Part shown: positions 1-7,998 of the stretch, piece after piece
Layout: each line of letters begins with the position of its first letter
Numbering within the stretch: the stretch's first letter is position 1
Source: an uncultured Eubacteriales bacterium
GTDB taxonomy: Bacteria; Bacillota; Clostridia; Oscillospirales; Oscillospiraceae
NCBI GenBank assembly: GCA_900316255.1
Contig: ONCI01000035.1
Coordinates: 1-36,698, forward strand
DNA length: 36,698 bases
Direction: 5' to 3'
Program-made: the position numbers and the translations under genes
Notes under the pieces: generated by a model
Database searches by the model: none
Told to the model about the DNA's origin: nothing
The model's input: only the letters and a program-made list of their open reading frames with translations

Positions 1-44
1 TCGTGCCGCGCCTCCCGCGCTGTCATCCTGAGGAGGTGAAACCG
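1..44. repeat. 44-base direct repeat, copy 1 of 2
   Basis: Identical to 309-352. It contains TGTCATCCTGAGGAGG, which resembles a ribosome binding site but is not followed by a gene. The left edge coincides with the window edge, so the unit may be longer. Confidence 0.85.
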
Positions 45-107
45 ACGAAGGATCCCGACGGCGCCAGGCAGGATATATCGCAGTGCATACGGAAAACGAA
101 GATTGCG

Positions 108-172
108 CCGTGGGCGAGATCCTTCGACTCGCTTCGCTCGCTCAGGATGACACCTCATCCGCCCCAGTGTGC
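108..172. repeat. 65-base direct repeat, copy 1 of 2
   Basis: Identical to 354-418. It contains CTTCGACTCGCTTCGCTCG, a run of CGCTTCG-like words able to fold on itself. It has no coding features. Confidence 0.85.
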
Positions 173-308
173 CGCCGAGCAATGCTCGGCGCTACAGGGC
201 ACCTTCTCCTCAAGGAGAAGGCGAAGGGGCGGGCGATTCTTGAATCGCGTCTACGCGGGATGGGAGAATGCGGGCGGCTGACAGCCGCCATTACGACAGA
301 GACGAGCA

Positions 309-352
309 TCGTGCCGCGCCTCCCGCGCTGTCATCCTGAGGAGGTGAAACCG
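309..352. repeat. 44-base direct repeat, copy 2 of 2
   Basis: Exact second copy of positions 1-44. It is followed almost directly by the second copy of the 65-base unit, whereas about 63 bases separate the two units in the first array. The arrays therefore differ by an insertion or a deletion. Confidence 0.85.
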
Positions 353-353
353 G

Positions 354-418
354 CCGTGGGCGAGATCCTTCGACTCGCTTCGCTCGCTCAGGATGACACC
401 TCATCCGCCCCAGTGTGC
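354..418. repeat. 65-base direct repeat, copy 2 of 2
   Basis: Exact copy of 108-172, lying one base after the second 44-base repeat. Confidence 0.85.
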
Positions 419-645
419 GCACTGGGGCACCTTCTCCACAAGGAGAAGGCGAAGGGGCGGGGAAGGCGAAGGGGCGGGCGATTCGTGAATCGCGTATACG
501 AAGGAGATGTAATTGAGACGACACCTCATCCGTCATTCGGCGGACCGTGACACGCCGAATGCCACCTTCTCCTCAAGGAGAAGGCGAAGGGGCGGGGAAG
601 GCGAAGGGGCGGGGAAGGCTTTAGGCGGACGACCAATGGTCGTCC

Positions 646-1326
646 CTACGGGCTTGTGGGGTCGGGGCGCTGCAGGCGGAGGGTGAAGACGGCGCCGCCT
701 TCCGGGCGGTTCGCGGCTTCGATCTCTGTGCCCATCGCTTCGGCGGCCTGTTTGGCGATGGCAAGTCCAATGCCGTGCAGGCCGTCCTTACCTTTATAGA
801 ACAAATCGAAGAGCTGCGAAAAATCCTGGTCAGACAGTCCGTCCCCGTCATCGGCCACGGTAAGAGTGATCCATCGTGGAGAGCGACAGATGGAAACGAG
901 GATCCTGCTGCGGGCATAGCGCACCGCATTGGAGATCAGATTATCCAAAATGAGATCCAGCAGATCCCCGGAAGCCAGCACAAGGTAGTCTTCAACCTGA
1001 TCCGGGCTGAATGAGATGCGTTTTTCTCCGCTGGCGTAGATATAGCGCTCCAGATAGGAGGATACGTGTTTGCCGAGAGAGATCTCCTCCAGTCGGATCG
1101 AGGCGACCTCCTCCATGATCTGACTGAATTCGAGCATTTTGTCTGTCAATGCCGCCATCCTGCGGCATTGATCCAGAATGACGTCAACTCCGTCTTTCAG
1201 TATGACGACCCCTTTTTCTATGCCCTGGGCGTAGCCGGCAATGATCATGATGGGGGTAAGCAGCATGTGGGAGGAATAGCGAAGAAAGCGGCGCTGCCGG
1301 TCTTCCAATGCGTTGCTGTTCGTCAT
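646..1326 (-). CDS. Sensor-less histidine kinase with an atypical H-box
   Basis: A 226-residue HisKA plus HATPase protein, the presumed partner of the response regulator just upstream. It starts almost directly at the dimerisation helix: the presumed phospho-acceptor is His20 in YSSHMLLTP. Most HisKA kinases read SHELRTP, so the acidic residue after the histidine is Met here. The ATP-binding parts look intact: an N-box (DNLISNAVRYA, about residues 127-137), a G1 box (VADDGDGLS) and a G2 box (HGIGLAIAK). There is no transmembrane segment, HAMP or sensor domain, while typical partners of OmpR regulators have about 350-500 residues. The ATG lies 4 bases after the regulator stop, with GAGGAA overlapping the regulator's last codons. 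It may be a naturally soluble kinase or an N-terminally deleted one; the opening residues look like the end of a HAMP linker. Confidence 0.8.
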   Translation of the reverse strand: MTNSNALEDRQRRFLRYSSHMLLTPIMIIAGYAQGIEKGVVILKDGVDVILDQCRRMAALTDKMLEFSQIMEEVASIRLEEISLGKHVSSYLERYIYASGEKRISFSPDQVEDYLVLASGDLLDLILDNLISNAVRYARSRILVSICRSPRWITLTVADDGDGLSDQDFSQLFDLFYKGKDGLHGIGLAIAKQAAEAMGTEIEAANRPEGGAVFTLRLQRPDPTSP

Positions 1327-1330
1327 GGCG

Positions 1331-2041
1331 TCATTCCTCTGCGCTCGGCTCTTCCAGCGAAATCCGGAAGCCGTAACCCCAGACGGTTTCGATCCGTACG
1401 CTGCTCCGGCGCTCCCGGAGCTTCCGGCGCAGACGCTTGACCAGATCGTCGGTGGCGCGGGTGTCGGTGCTCCAGTTCATGTTCCAGATGGTTTTGAGCA
1501 GTTCCTCCCGGCTGACGGCGCTGCTGCTGTGCTGCATGAGATAGAGCAGGAAGTCGTATTCCGAGGGGGTGAGCTGGAAGGGCTCTCCCTTCAGAAGGGC
1601 CTCGCGGCGCTCCGGATAGAGGGTGAGAGGTCCGTAACGGACCGCATCCGCATCGATCTGCGCCGGCGCGGGAGCCGCGGCACGGCGCAGGAGTGCCCGG
1701 ACCCGGGCGACCAGCTCCAGGGGAAGGAAGGGCTTGCTCAAATAATCGTCGCTGCCCAGGGTGAGACCCGCGACACGGTCCAGGGGGCTGTCCTTCACGG
1801 AGATAAGGATGATGGGAAGCTGCGGCAGCTTTTTGCGCAGGAGGGAGCAAATGCTCAGCCCGTCCGTTCCGGGCATAAGGATGTCCAGGATCACCAGATC
1901 CGGAGGACTTTCCAGGACAGCGGACAGGAGCCGGTCCCCATCAGGAAAGACAGAGACCTGAAAACTCTCCTGGGTCAGAAATTCCGTCATGAGAGAACGG
2001 ATCTCAGCCTCATCGTCAGCAAGATAAATACGCTGCGCCAT
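1331..2041 (-). CDS. OmpR/PhoB-family response regulator
   Basis: A 236-residue DNA-binding response regulator. The receiver domain (about 1-120) has the acidic pair Asp9-Asp10, the phospho-acceptor Asp53 in VILDILMPG and the conserved Lys103 in DDYLSKPF. The C-terminal winged helix (about 140-232) ends in the usual WGYGFRI strand. The start at 2041 is chosen because GAGGTG sits 6 bases upstream and the protein then begins at the first receiver strand (MAQRIYLADDE); an upstream in-frame ATG would add a hydrophobic stretch with no ribosome binding site. It is first in a two-gene operon with the kinase. The divergently placed surface-protein gene is an obvious but untested target. Confidence 0.93.
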   Translation of the reverse strand: MAQRIYLADDEAEIRSLMTEFLTQESFQVSVFPDGDRLLSAVLESPPDLVILDILMPGTDGLSICSLLRKKLPQLPIILISVKDSPLDRVAGLTLGSDDYLSKPFLPLELVARVRALLRRAAAPAPAQIDADAVRYGPLTLYPERREALLKGEPFQLTPSEYDFLLYLMQHSSSAVSREELLKTIWNMNWSTDTRATDDLVKRLRRKLRERRSSVRIETVWGYGFRISLEEPSAEE

Positions 2042-2183
2042 AGTATACACCTCAAATCGAAAGCCTGATACGTCGCCTGTATAGTTCGGAAAAATGAGAG
2101 AAATTACCATAATGTATACGAAATATTTGAGCGAGAAAAGCACGAAAATCAGGCAAAAACACGGCTTTGCGTCATTTTACGAC

Positions 2184-2262
2184 TGCTTTTGGAAAAAAGC
2201 AAGAGCAGCCGCAAATTTGCCGCATTTCGGCCGTAGAAACGACTGGGGTGAGAAATTATAAT
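2184..2262 (+). promoter_or_regulatory. Putative promoter and palindromes upstream of the surface-protein gene
   Basis: The 350-base divergent region 2042-2391 is AT-rich. A perfect TATAAT lies at 2257-2262, with TAGAAA (4 of 6 matches to TTGACA) at 2234-2239, a 17-base spacer. Upstream are an inverted repeat TGCTTTT-GGAA-AAAAGCA (2184-2201) and a 10-base palindrome GCAAATTTGC (2211-2220), plausible regulator sites between this gene and the divergent two-component operon. The rest of the region shows no gene. A leader of about 120 bases would precede the start codon at 2392. Confidence 0.5.
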
Positions 2263-2391
2263 ACAGGCAAGAATGGATCTGCTATGGGCGCACTATGCCC
2301 CTATGGTTTTTCCTTCTTTCAGCCCACAAGATATTGTGGAATTATGTAAACAATGGGCGTAAAGAGAGCGTCCTTTAAGGAGGTCATGTGC

Positions 2392-5300
2392 ATGAGCAAG
2401 AGATTGACGAAAGTCCTCTCCCTGGTCCTGACCCTGGTCATGTTTCTGTCTGTTTCCACCCCGGCCTTTGCAATCGGCGGCGGCGACATGGGCAGAGGCT
2501 TTGGCCGTGACATCGGAGAGAACGAGATCCGCGATTTTGAGCCCGCAGGGGAGATCGCGGAGGAAGAAGAGCTGGACTATTTCCAGACCACGGTGGAAGC
2601 CAATGGCTCCCAGGTAACGGTGGAGGCCCCGATGGGCGCTCTGCCCACGCTGGCTGAGCTGCGGGCCGAGCCTGTGGAGATCGAAGACGTCCGTGCTGCC
2701 GTAGAGTCTGTTCTGGAAGGTGAAGCCAACATCCTTCTGGCGATGGATATCTCTTTCTGGCTGAACGGGATCGAGATCGAGCCCGAAGAGCCCGTCCGCG
2801 TGAAGATCAGCGCCCCTGAGCTGGAGGGCAAGAGCTATCTTACCCTGGTTCATATTCCCGACGCGGCCGAGCCAGAGACGGTGGATCTGATCGATGAAGA
2901 GAACCTGAGTTTTGCTTTAGGCACCAACGAGATCGCTTTTGAGGCAGACAGCTTCTCCACCTATGTTGTCACTTGGGACGGCGCGAAGTCTGCTACGATC
3001 CACTGGGGATATCTGACGGACGGGGAGTTCACGGAGTTTGATGATACCGCATCTCTGGACTCCGGTGCCGGCAGCATGAACCTGAACCTCATCTTTGACG
3101 GTTATCTGTACAGCAGCGCTTACTATGAGTTTGATGAAAACGTCTACAGTCTGTCTTCTTCGATCCTGACAAAGGTGACGGATAACGGATCGACTTCTTG
3201 GACGTTTAAGGCGCTCGTCCCTGTCGAGGGGGGTGAGGAAGGAGAGACCCAGGAGCAGACTCTGACCGTCGCAAACGGCTCGGATATTTATGCTGTTTAC
3301 GTAGAGAAGTCCGCCGGATATACGCCGCCCGATCCCTCCGGTGAGGATGTCAAAGGTCCTATTACACGGAAGAATGTCACAGACAACCATGACGGTACTT
3401 ATACCATCCGTCTGGACATCACCGGGCAGCAGGATCACAGTGTGAACCGCATCGGGGCCAATGTCATCGTTATCATGGACCGTACCTCGAGTATGGAAAG
3501 CACGATTTCCGGCAACACTTCCCGTATGGACGCGGCCAAGACGGCTCTGTCTACCCTGATCGATACGCTCAATCCCGGAACGGGGGAACAGCAGAATCTG
3601 ATCAACTTCACCGCGCTGGAGTTTTACAACAGCCCGAACTATCGCAACGGTCTGTCCTGGACGCAGTCCAGGACGGCGATGGACGACTACGCCGATGACC
3701 TTGATGTGATCTCGGGCTATGAAGGATCGGGATTTAACCGGAGAAACCTTGCCAACGGTACCTGCTGGCAGGCTGGTCTGTACGGCGGCATTGTTCGCGC
3801 TAATGAAGCGTCGACGAATGACAATCTCAAGACCAATAAGACTTATGTCATCTTCGTTACCGACGGTAACCCGAACGGCTGGTATACTGCGAATAACAGC
3901 GGTGCCCCTGCTACCAACCCCAATTATCAGCAGAGCGGCACAGGCCAGTTCATTGAGCAAGCCTACAACGCAGCGCTCCCGAATGCGATCAACCTTTCTG
4001 CGCTGTGCAGCAACAGATTCTACGGTATCTACTGCGGTGGTTCGGAAGACGACGGCATGGGCCATCTGGAAGACCTGATGAATTATACCGATGCAAACGG
4101 CCACGCGGTCAACGGTACTTTCATCGACGGCAGCAGTGAGACCGCTATCGTCAATGCCTTCAAGGGTATTGCCCAGACGATCGTCAATGATTTGGGCGCC
4201 AGTGAAGTCGTTGTGGACGACGGCATCCCCACCCTGGCCAATGTCAGCGCCGCGGTCAGCGGCAGCGCCGGCGGCTTTAAGTATTACATCAAGCCTGCTA
4301 ACGGCGAAGAGACCGTTTGGACGGATGCCCCCAGCGCGGGCTATACCAGCGGCAACGGCGTGACCTGGGACCTGTCCAAGGCCGGCGTTCTGGCTGACGG
4401 CACCACCTACTCTCTGGAGTTTACAGTCTGGCCAACTCAGGCGGCATACGATATGCTGGCCAACCTGAGCAACCAGCTCCCCGGCTGGAAGCTGGATGAG
4501 CTGGATGACAAAACCTTGGAGCAGCTTGTCGTTACTGTGGATAATGTGGATTACGAATACACGCCCGGAGAAACGGAGGGAAGCGGCAAGTGGGCTCCCA
4601 GCGGTTCCACCAGCGGCGGTATGTCTACAGCAGATTTCCTTGCCCTGATTGAGACAGCTACTACTGTGGAATACAATATTCTGACCAATACCCACCTGAC
4701 GACGACCTATAAGTACGGGGAAGACACCTATACCGATCCTCCGGTAGGCGGCACGAATTCCGGCGCCATGATCCTCGATACCACCTACTTCGGCGTGCAC
4801 AAGGTATGGAACAACGGCATGGACTTCCGCACTGCCAATGCTCTCACCAAAGAAGTAGACGAGAAGAGATATATCGTCGATCCGGATGACAACTTTATCC
4901 TCGACGACGGCGGCAACAGGATCGAATACAACAGCAGCAATCCGGATTCGAGGACCTGGTTCAAAATCGATCTGATCATTACGGAGGACGGCGAGAAGTA
5001 CACAGAGATCACGCTCTACAGCAAAGAGTATAACGGAAACAGCGCCTGGTCCTGGAACAAGATGTATATCGCCCCCGGCGTTCTTACTCACGATAAGAAT
5101 GCGGCTTCCGGCGAACTTACGATCCTGGAGGCCGGCAGAGATTATTCTGTGAAAGAACAGCCCGGCGAGTCCTATTACTGGAACCTGAGCGCCGAGATCT
5201 ATCACCCGATGGTCATCAACGGCACCGCGTATGTGCTGCAGCTGGTGAAAGACAACCCGCCCGAGATGGACAACAACACCTTTGATGGCGATTACTACAA

Positions 5301-6753
5301 CATCGACGGCAAGGTATACAAGAAGCTCGGTACCGCCGACAGCGCTCTGATCACCGCCGTCAACGACCGTCGAAGCATGCTGTATGTGACGAAGAAAGTT
5401 GAGGCAGCGCAGGGCACCACTGCTCCCGAGGATGCGCTGTTCACCTTTGAGATCAAGATGGACTGCCTCACCGATCCGCATCCCAATGACGCGGATTACG
5501 ACGATTACTACAACACCTTCTGGTTCGCGATCCAGACGGATCCCAAGGACCGTGCTACGATCATCATCCCCGAAGAGAATGACGATCCTGTCGTGGACGG
5601 AGCCGAAGCCGAAGTTAAAAATGGTAATCTGACGGGCTTCTACTGGTTCGACAACGGCGGCACCGTGAAAGTCTCCATCAAGGCCGGTCAGTACATCGTC
5701 TTCACGAACCTGCCCCTGAACACCAAGTACGATATCAAAGAGATCATCGACGGCAAGATCCCTGAAGGATTTGTCTTCACAAAGGCAGAGACTGCCGCAG
5801 TCGGAAATAACGTGGATGGTGTGACCTACAATCCCACGCCCGGTACCGTGGATGCGGAACTGGTCTCCGGCACCATCGACGAGTCCAACTCCGACTACTC
5901 CGCCACCTACACCAACACGTACCTGGGATACTTCTACGTGTATCACTCCAGCGATCTGAGTGTGGAGCGCTTCCCGATGGCTGTGAACGGCGTCGCTTAT
6001 AAGGCGGCTTCCGGAGATGATCCCGCTGTCACCTTTGACATCTTCGCGTTGAAGAAGGCTGATACTCTTTACGGCGGCTACTATAGCGATTATGCCGGCA
6101 AGAGCGCGAGCTTCGACGCGGCTACTCTGGATTACAGCGGCGAGAACGATCCTGTGGATGCCGGCGGTCAGGCCTATACCTATGCCGCGATCAAGGGCGA
6201 TGATACGACTCCCGCTATTACCTGGGATTGGGAGCAAGCTTATAAGGTCAAAGGCACGGAGATGATCCCTGAAGCCGGCCTGGTGTATTACCTGAAGGAA
6301 GTTCCCACCGGCTACATGCTGCCTTATACGCATTACTCCTATTTCAAGGATGAGTCCAAGGCGCTCGGCAATGTTTGGGCTATTTCCGCAACGGATGACC
6401 TGAACTATCAGGAAGCCGGCTTCGTGGTAATCGAAGAAAACATGAAAGCCACGATGCTGAAGAGCATGACGATCAACACCGTCCATGGCGGTACTTCCGT
6501 CACGCTTACTCCGAACAAGGTTTTCAAGGCCAAGGGCGTTCTGGAAGGCTACCTGGGCTATGTTGACATCACCAGCTTCAAGGCAAATAACGCCAAGATC
6601 ATGATCCGTCAGTACTGGGTTTCTCCCGATGGAATCTATGATTTCGGTATCACGATGCGTGAGCTGAGCTTTGGCGACTGCACCATCCTCAGCACCGGCA
6701 TCAAGAAGACGGATATGGATTATAAGCCTTTGGCTCCTGCTGCGGAGCCTTGA
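2392..6753 (+). CDS. Secreted VWA/Cna-B-like surface adhesin or pilin-like protein
   Basis: A 1453-residue exported protein. The ATG at 2392 is chosen because AAGGAGG ends 8 bases upstream and the product then opens with a classic signal peptide (MSKRLTK, hydrophobic core, cleavage after TPAFA). About residues 60-205 form a beta-rich domain ending in SFSTYVVTW. A von Willebrand A domain spans about 355-600: the metal site reads DRTSS (Asp363) rather than the usual DxSxS, with a second acidic site in FVTDGNPNG (Asp491). A Cna-B/SpaA-like beta-sandwich region follows (about 795-1175, for example YVTKKVEA and TYTNTY). The C-terminal part begins GYFYVYHSSD and ends in ordinary soluble sequence. 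No LPxTG motif, C-terminal hydrophobic helix or basic tail is present, so sortase anchoring is not evident. The next gene starts 23 bases on, probably in the same transcript. A role in adhesion is inferred from domain type. Confidence 0.85.
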   Translation: MSKRLTKVLSLVLTLVMFLSVSTPAFAIGGGDMGRGFGRDIGENEIRDFEPAGEIAEEEELDYFQTTVEANGSQVTVEAPMGALPTLAELRAEPVEIEDVRAAVESVLEGEANILLAMDISFWLNGIEIEPEEPVRVKISAPELEGKSYLTLVHIPDAAEPETVDLIDEENLSFALGTNEIAFEADSFSTYVVTWDGAKSATIHWGYLTDGEFTEFDDTASLDSGAGSMNLNLIFDGYLYSSAYYEFDENVYSLSSSILTKVTDNGSTSWTFKALVPVEGGEEGETQEQTLTVANGSDIYAVYVEKSAGYTPPDPSGEDVKGPITRKNVTDNHDGTYTIRLDITGQQDHSVNRIGANVIVIMDRTSSMESTISGNTSRMDAAKTALSTLIDTLNPGTGEQQNLINFTALEFYNSPNYRNGLSWTQSRTAMDDYADDLDVISGYEGSGFNRRNLANGTCWQAGLYGGIVRANEASTNDNLKTNKTYVIFVTDGNPNGWYTANNSGAPATNPNYQQSGTGQFIEQAYNAALPNAINLSALCSNRFYGIYCGGSEDDGMGHLEDLMNYTDANGHAVNGTFIDGSSETAIVNAFKGIAQTIVNDLGASEVVVDDGIPTLANVSAAVSGSAGGFKYYIKPANGEETVWTDAPSAGYTSGNGVTWDLSKAGVLADGTTYSLEFTVWPTQAAYDMLANLSNQLPGWKLDELDDKTLEQLVVTVDNVDYEYTPGETEGSGKWAPSGSTSGGMSTADFLALIETATTVEYNILTNTHLTTTYKYGEDTYTDPPVGGTNSGAMILDTTYFGVHKVWNNGMDFRTANALTKEVDEKRYIVDPDDNFILDDGGNRIEYNSSNPDSRTWFKIDLIITEDGEKYTEITLYSKEYNGNSAWSWNKMYIAPGVLTHDKNAASGELTILEAGRDYSVKEQPGESYYWNLSAEIYHPMVINGTAYVLQLVKDNPPEMDNNTFDGDYYNIDGKVYKKLGTADSALITAVNDRRSMLYVTKKVEAAQGTTAPEDALFTFEIKMDCLTDPHPNDADYDDYYNTFWFAIQTDPKDRATIIIPEENDDPVVDGAEAEVKNGNLTGFYWFDNGGTVKVSIKAGQYIVFTNLPLNTKYDIKEIIDGKIPEGFVFTKAETAAVGNNVDGVTYNPTPGTVDAELVSGTIDESNSDYSATYTNTYLGYFYVYHSSDLSVERFPMAVNGVAYKAASGDDPAVTFDIFALKKADTLYGGYYSDYAGKSASFDAATLDYSGENDPVDAGGQAYTYAAIKGDDTTPAITWDWEQAYKVKGTEMIPEAGLVYYLKEVPTGYMLPYTHYSYFKDESKALGNVWAISATDDLNYQEAGFVVIEENMKATMLKSMTINTVHGGTSVTLTPNKVFKAKGVLEGYLGYVDITSFKANNAKIMIRQYWVSPDGIYDFGITMRELSFGDCTILSTGIKKTDMDYKPLAPAAEP

Positions 6754-6776
6754 ACAAGGGAAGGAGCTTTGCTGTT

Positions 6777-7046
6777 ATGAAAAAGAAAAAGTTTACGCTT
6801 CCTTTTGTGCTGCTGGAAGAAGGCGGCCCGATCGATCCCGGTGAAGGGCCCGGCGTGGCCATTGGCACCGGTCAGAGCACAGTTGACGTGGAACCCTTTG
6901 ATTGGGAGATGTGGTCGGTTATGTTCGATGAGGACGATTCCGACGGCGACGGTACTCCCGGCACATGGGGCGACTATGTCGCATGGATGACGAACAACGG
7001 CTTTGAAGACCTTATTGACTGGTCTCAGCAGCCCGAAGAGCCGTAA
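6777..7046 (+). CDS. 89-residue acidic peptide with a leader-like N-terminus
   Basis: I do not recognise this family. The ATG at 6777 follows AAGGAG by 10 bases; an in-frame ATG at 6750 overlaps the previous stop and lacks a site. The product has a Lys-rich start (MKKKKFTLPFVLLEEGG) with a double glycine at residues 14-15 after the hydrophobic/acidic stretch, then a Gly/Pro-rich segment (DPGEGPG, GTGQS), then a very acidic half with FDEDDSDGDGTPG, three Asp in alternate positions as in EF-hand or thrombospondin-3 calcium loops, and several Trp. It has no cysteines, no clear signal peptide and no membrane helix. It sits between the surface-protein gene and two HPr-kinase-like genes and is followed directly by a terminator. 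It could be a modified-peptide precursor, a chaperone-like partner of the surface protein or a small calcium-binding protein. Confidence 0.75.
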   Translation: MKKKKFTLPFVLLEEGGPIDPGEGPGVAIGTGQSTVDVEPFDWEMWSVMFDEDDSDGDGTPGTWGDYVAWMTNNGFEDLIDWSQQPEEP

Positions 7047-7060
7047 ACAAAAGAAGAAAA

Positions 7061-7094
7061 GAATAGCGTGGGGTTATCTCCACGCTATTCTTTT
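7061..7094 (+). terminator. Intrinsic terminator after the peptide gene
   Basis: A perfect 11-base stem GAATAGCGTGG / CCACGCTATTC with an 8-base loop, followed by TTTT and preceded by an A-rich tract. It should end the surface protein-peptide transcript, so the following gene needs its own promoter or read-through. Confidence 0.9.
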
Positions 7095-7125
7095 ATGAGA
7101 GAGCTGGATCTGATGATAGAATGCA

Positions 7126-7860
7126 ATGAATTCCACTGTATTTCAATTGACATTTGCTGATCTTACGTTCAACGTTTCTTTCCTGAATCGGGAAACGGTC
7201 TTCTATTTTCGGCCGCGGATGACCCATACGCATGCAATCGCAGGGAACCTGTCCGCATCCCGCGAGGACATGGAATCCTTTCGTTCCTATTTCCCGCCCG
7301 ACACGCCGGAACCGTATTTGGAATACCGATGTCTCATGTTTCTGTTTGCGCGTGAGCTGCTTCGGTTAGGCTGTTTTATGTTTCATGCCTTTGCTTTCCG
7401 TTGGCAGGATCGTGCATGGCTTTTGACGGCGCCTCCAGGCACGGGGAAGACAACGCAGTTCCTGAACTGGATCTCGATGTTCCCCGGGGAGATCCAGGCG
7501 ATCTCCGGCGATATGCCGATCCTCCATGTGGGCGCCGACGGCATGATCCGGGTCCACCCGAGCGCTTGGAACGGGAAAGAGGACCTCCGCGGTGCGCAGG
7601 CCGCTCCTTTGGCCGGACTGGTCCTGCTGCAGCAGGGAAAGGAAAACCAGATCGCAAAATTAGGTGTTCAGGATGCCTTGATCCCGCTTCTCAGACAGTT
7701 TATCGCCATTCCGGAGACGGAAGGGGAATGTCTTTCCGTTTCCGGCATTCTGGATCAGATGCTCTCGACCTCTCCTTGCTGGAAGATGATCAATACCGGT
7801 GATTTGGAATCTACCCGTCTTCTGCGGGAAACGCTGAAAAGCGATCCGTCCTTTCGATGA
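7126..7860 (+). CDS. HPr-kinase-like P-loop protein, paralogue A
   Basis: A 244-residue protein with the layout of the HprK/PEPCK-like nucleotide-binding fold. The Walker A motif APPGTGKTT has Lys108, preceded by FAFRWQDRAWLLT, the strand pattern of HprK-like ATPases. A candidate metal/catalytic acid is Asp129 in ISGDMPIL, and a conserved VHPSAWNGKE (about 143-152) follows. The N-terminal 70 residues are variable and beta-rich, like the small domain preceding HprK-like cores in peptide-modification clusters. It has no membrane segment or DNA-binding motif. True HPr kinases are longer (about 310 residues) and carry a different P-loop (GxSGxGKS), so this is a relative rather than hprK itself. 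The start has only a weak upstream site. The next gene is a clear paralogue. Action on the upstream peptide is a guess from context. Confidence 0.75.
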   Translation: MNSTVFQLTFADLTFNVSFLNRETVFYFRPRMTHTHAIAGNLSASREDMESFRSYFPPDTPEPYLEYRCLMFLFARELLRLGCFMFHAFAFRWQDRAWLLTAPPGTGKTTQFLNWISMFPGEIQAISGDMPILHVGADGMIRVHPSAWNGKEDLRGAQAAPLAGLVLLQQGKENQIAKLGVQDALIPLLRQFIAIPETEGECLSVSGILDQMLSTSPCWKMINTGDLESTRLLRETLKSDPSFR

Positions 7861-7998
7861 GCAAGGGCGATTGCCCTGTCAGATACTTCCGCTTTGCTTC
7901 ACTTTTTCCGTCGCCGAGCAGATCGATCACGATCTCTTCTGCGTTCAATCTATTTCGATAATTTTGAACCAAAATTCAGAAATTGAAGGGTGCAGCCA

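Larger units (their letters stand above)
1..620. repeat. Repeat-rich non-coding intergenic mosaic
   Basis: No credible gene lies here. The stretch is built from duplicated blocks. A 44-base unit occurs at 1-44 and again at 309-352. A 65-base unit occurs at 108-172 and 354-418. A roughly 34-base unit, whose core CCTTCTCCTCAAGGAGAAGG is a self-complementary hairpin, occurs at 200-233, 428-461 (one altered base pair in the loop) and 563-596. GAAGGCGAAGGGGCGGGG is reiterated after the last two. GCGATTC(T/G)TGAATCGCG hairpins sit near 231 and 478. Open frames across it simply translate the repeats and have no ribosome binding sites. It may be a dispersed intergenic repeat family of this genome; that is inference. 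Confidence 0.85.

Noticed and set aside
3-550. Open frames of 81-155 codons in the first 600 bases
   Set aside because: They read through duplicated hairpin repeats, lack ribosome binding sites, and repeat the same peptide segments wherever the DNA repeats.
2917-6486. A 1189-codon open frame on the minus strand opposite the surface-protein gene
   Set aside because: It is the shadow of a GC-rich, codon-biased gene; its translation is a low-complexity His/Arg/Val mix with no domain, start site or promoter.
6777-7046. Dockerin module in the 89-residue peptide
   Set aside because: Only one Asp-rich loop is present and the position-12 acidic residue is shifted by one; dockerins have two loops.
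7126-7860. Calling paralogue A a genuine HPr kinase (hprK)
   Set aside because: It is too short, the P-loop is APPGTGKT rather than GxSGxGKS, and no ptsH or lgt neighbour is present.
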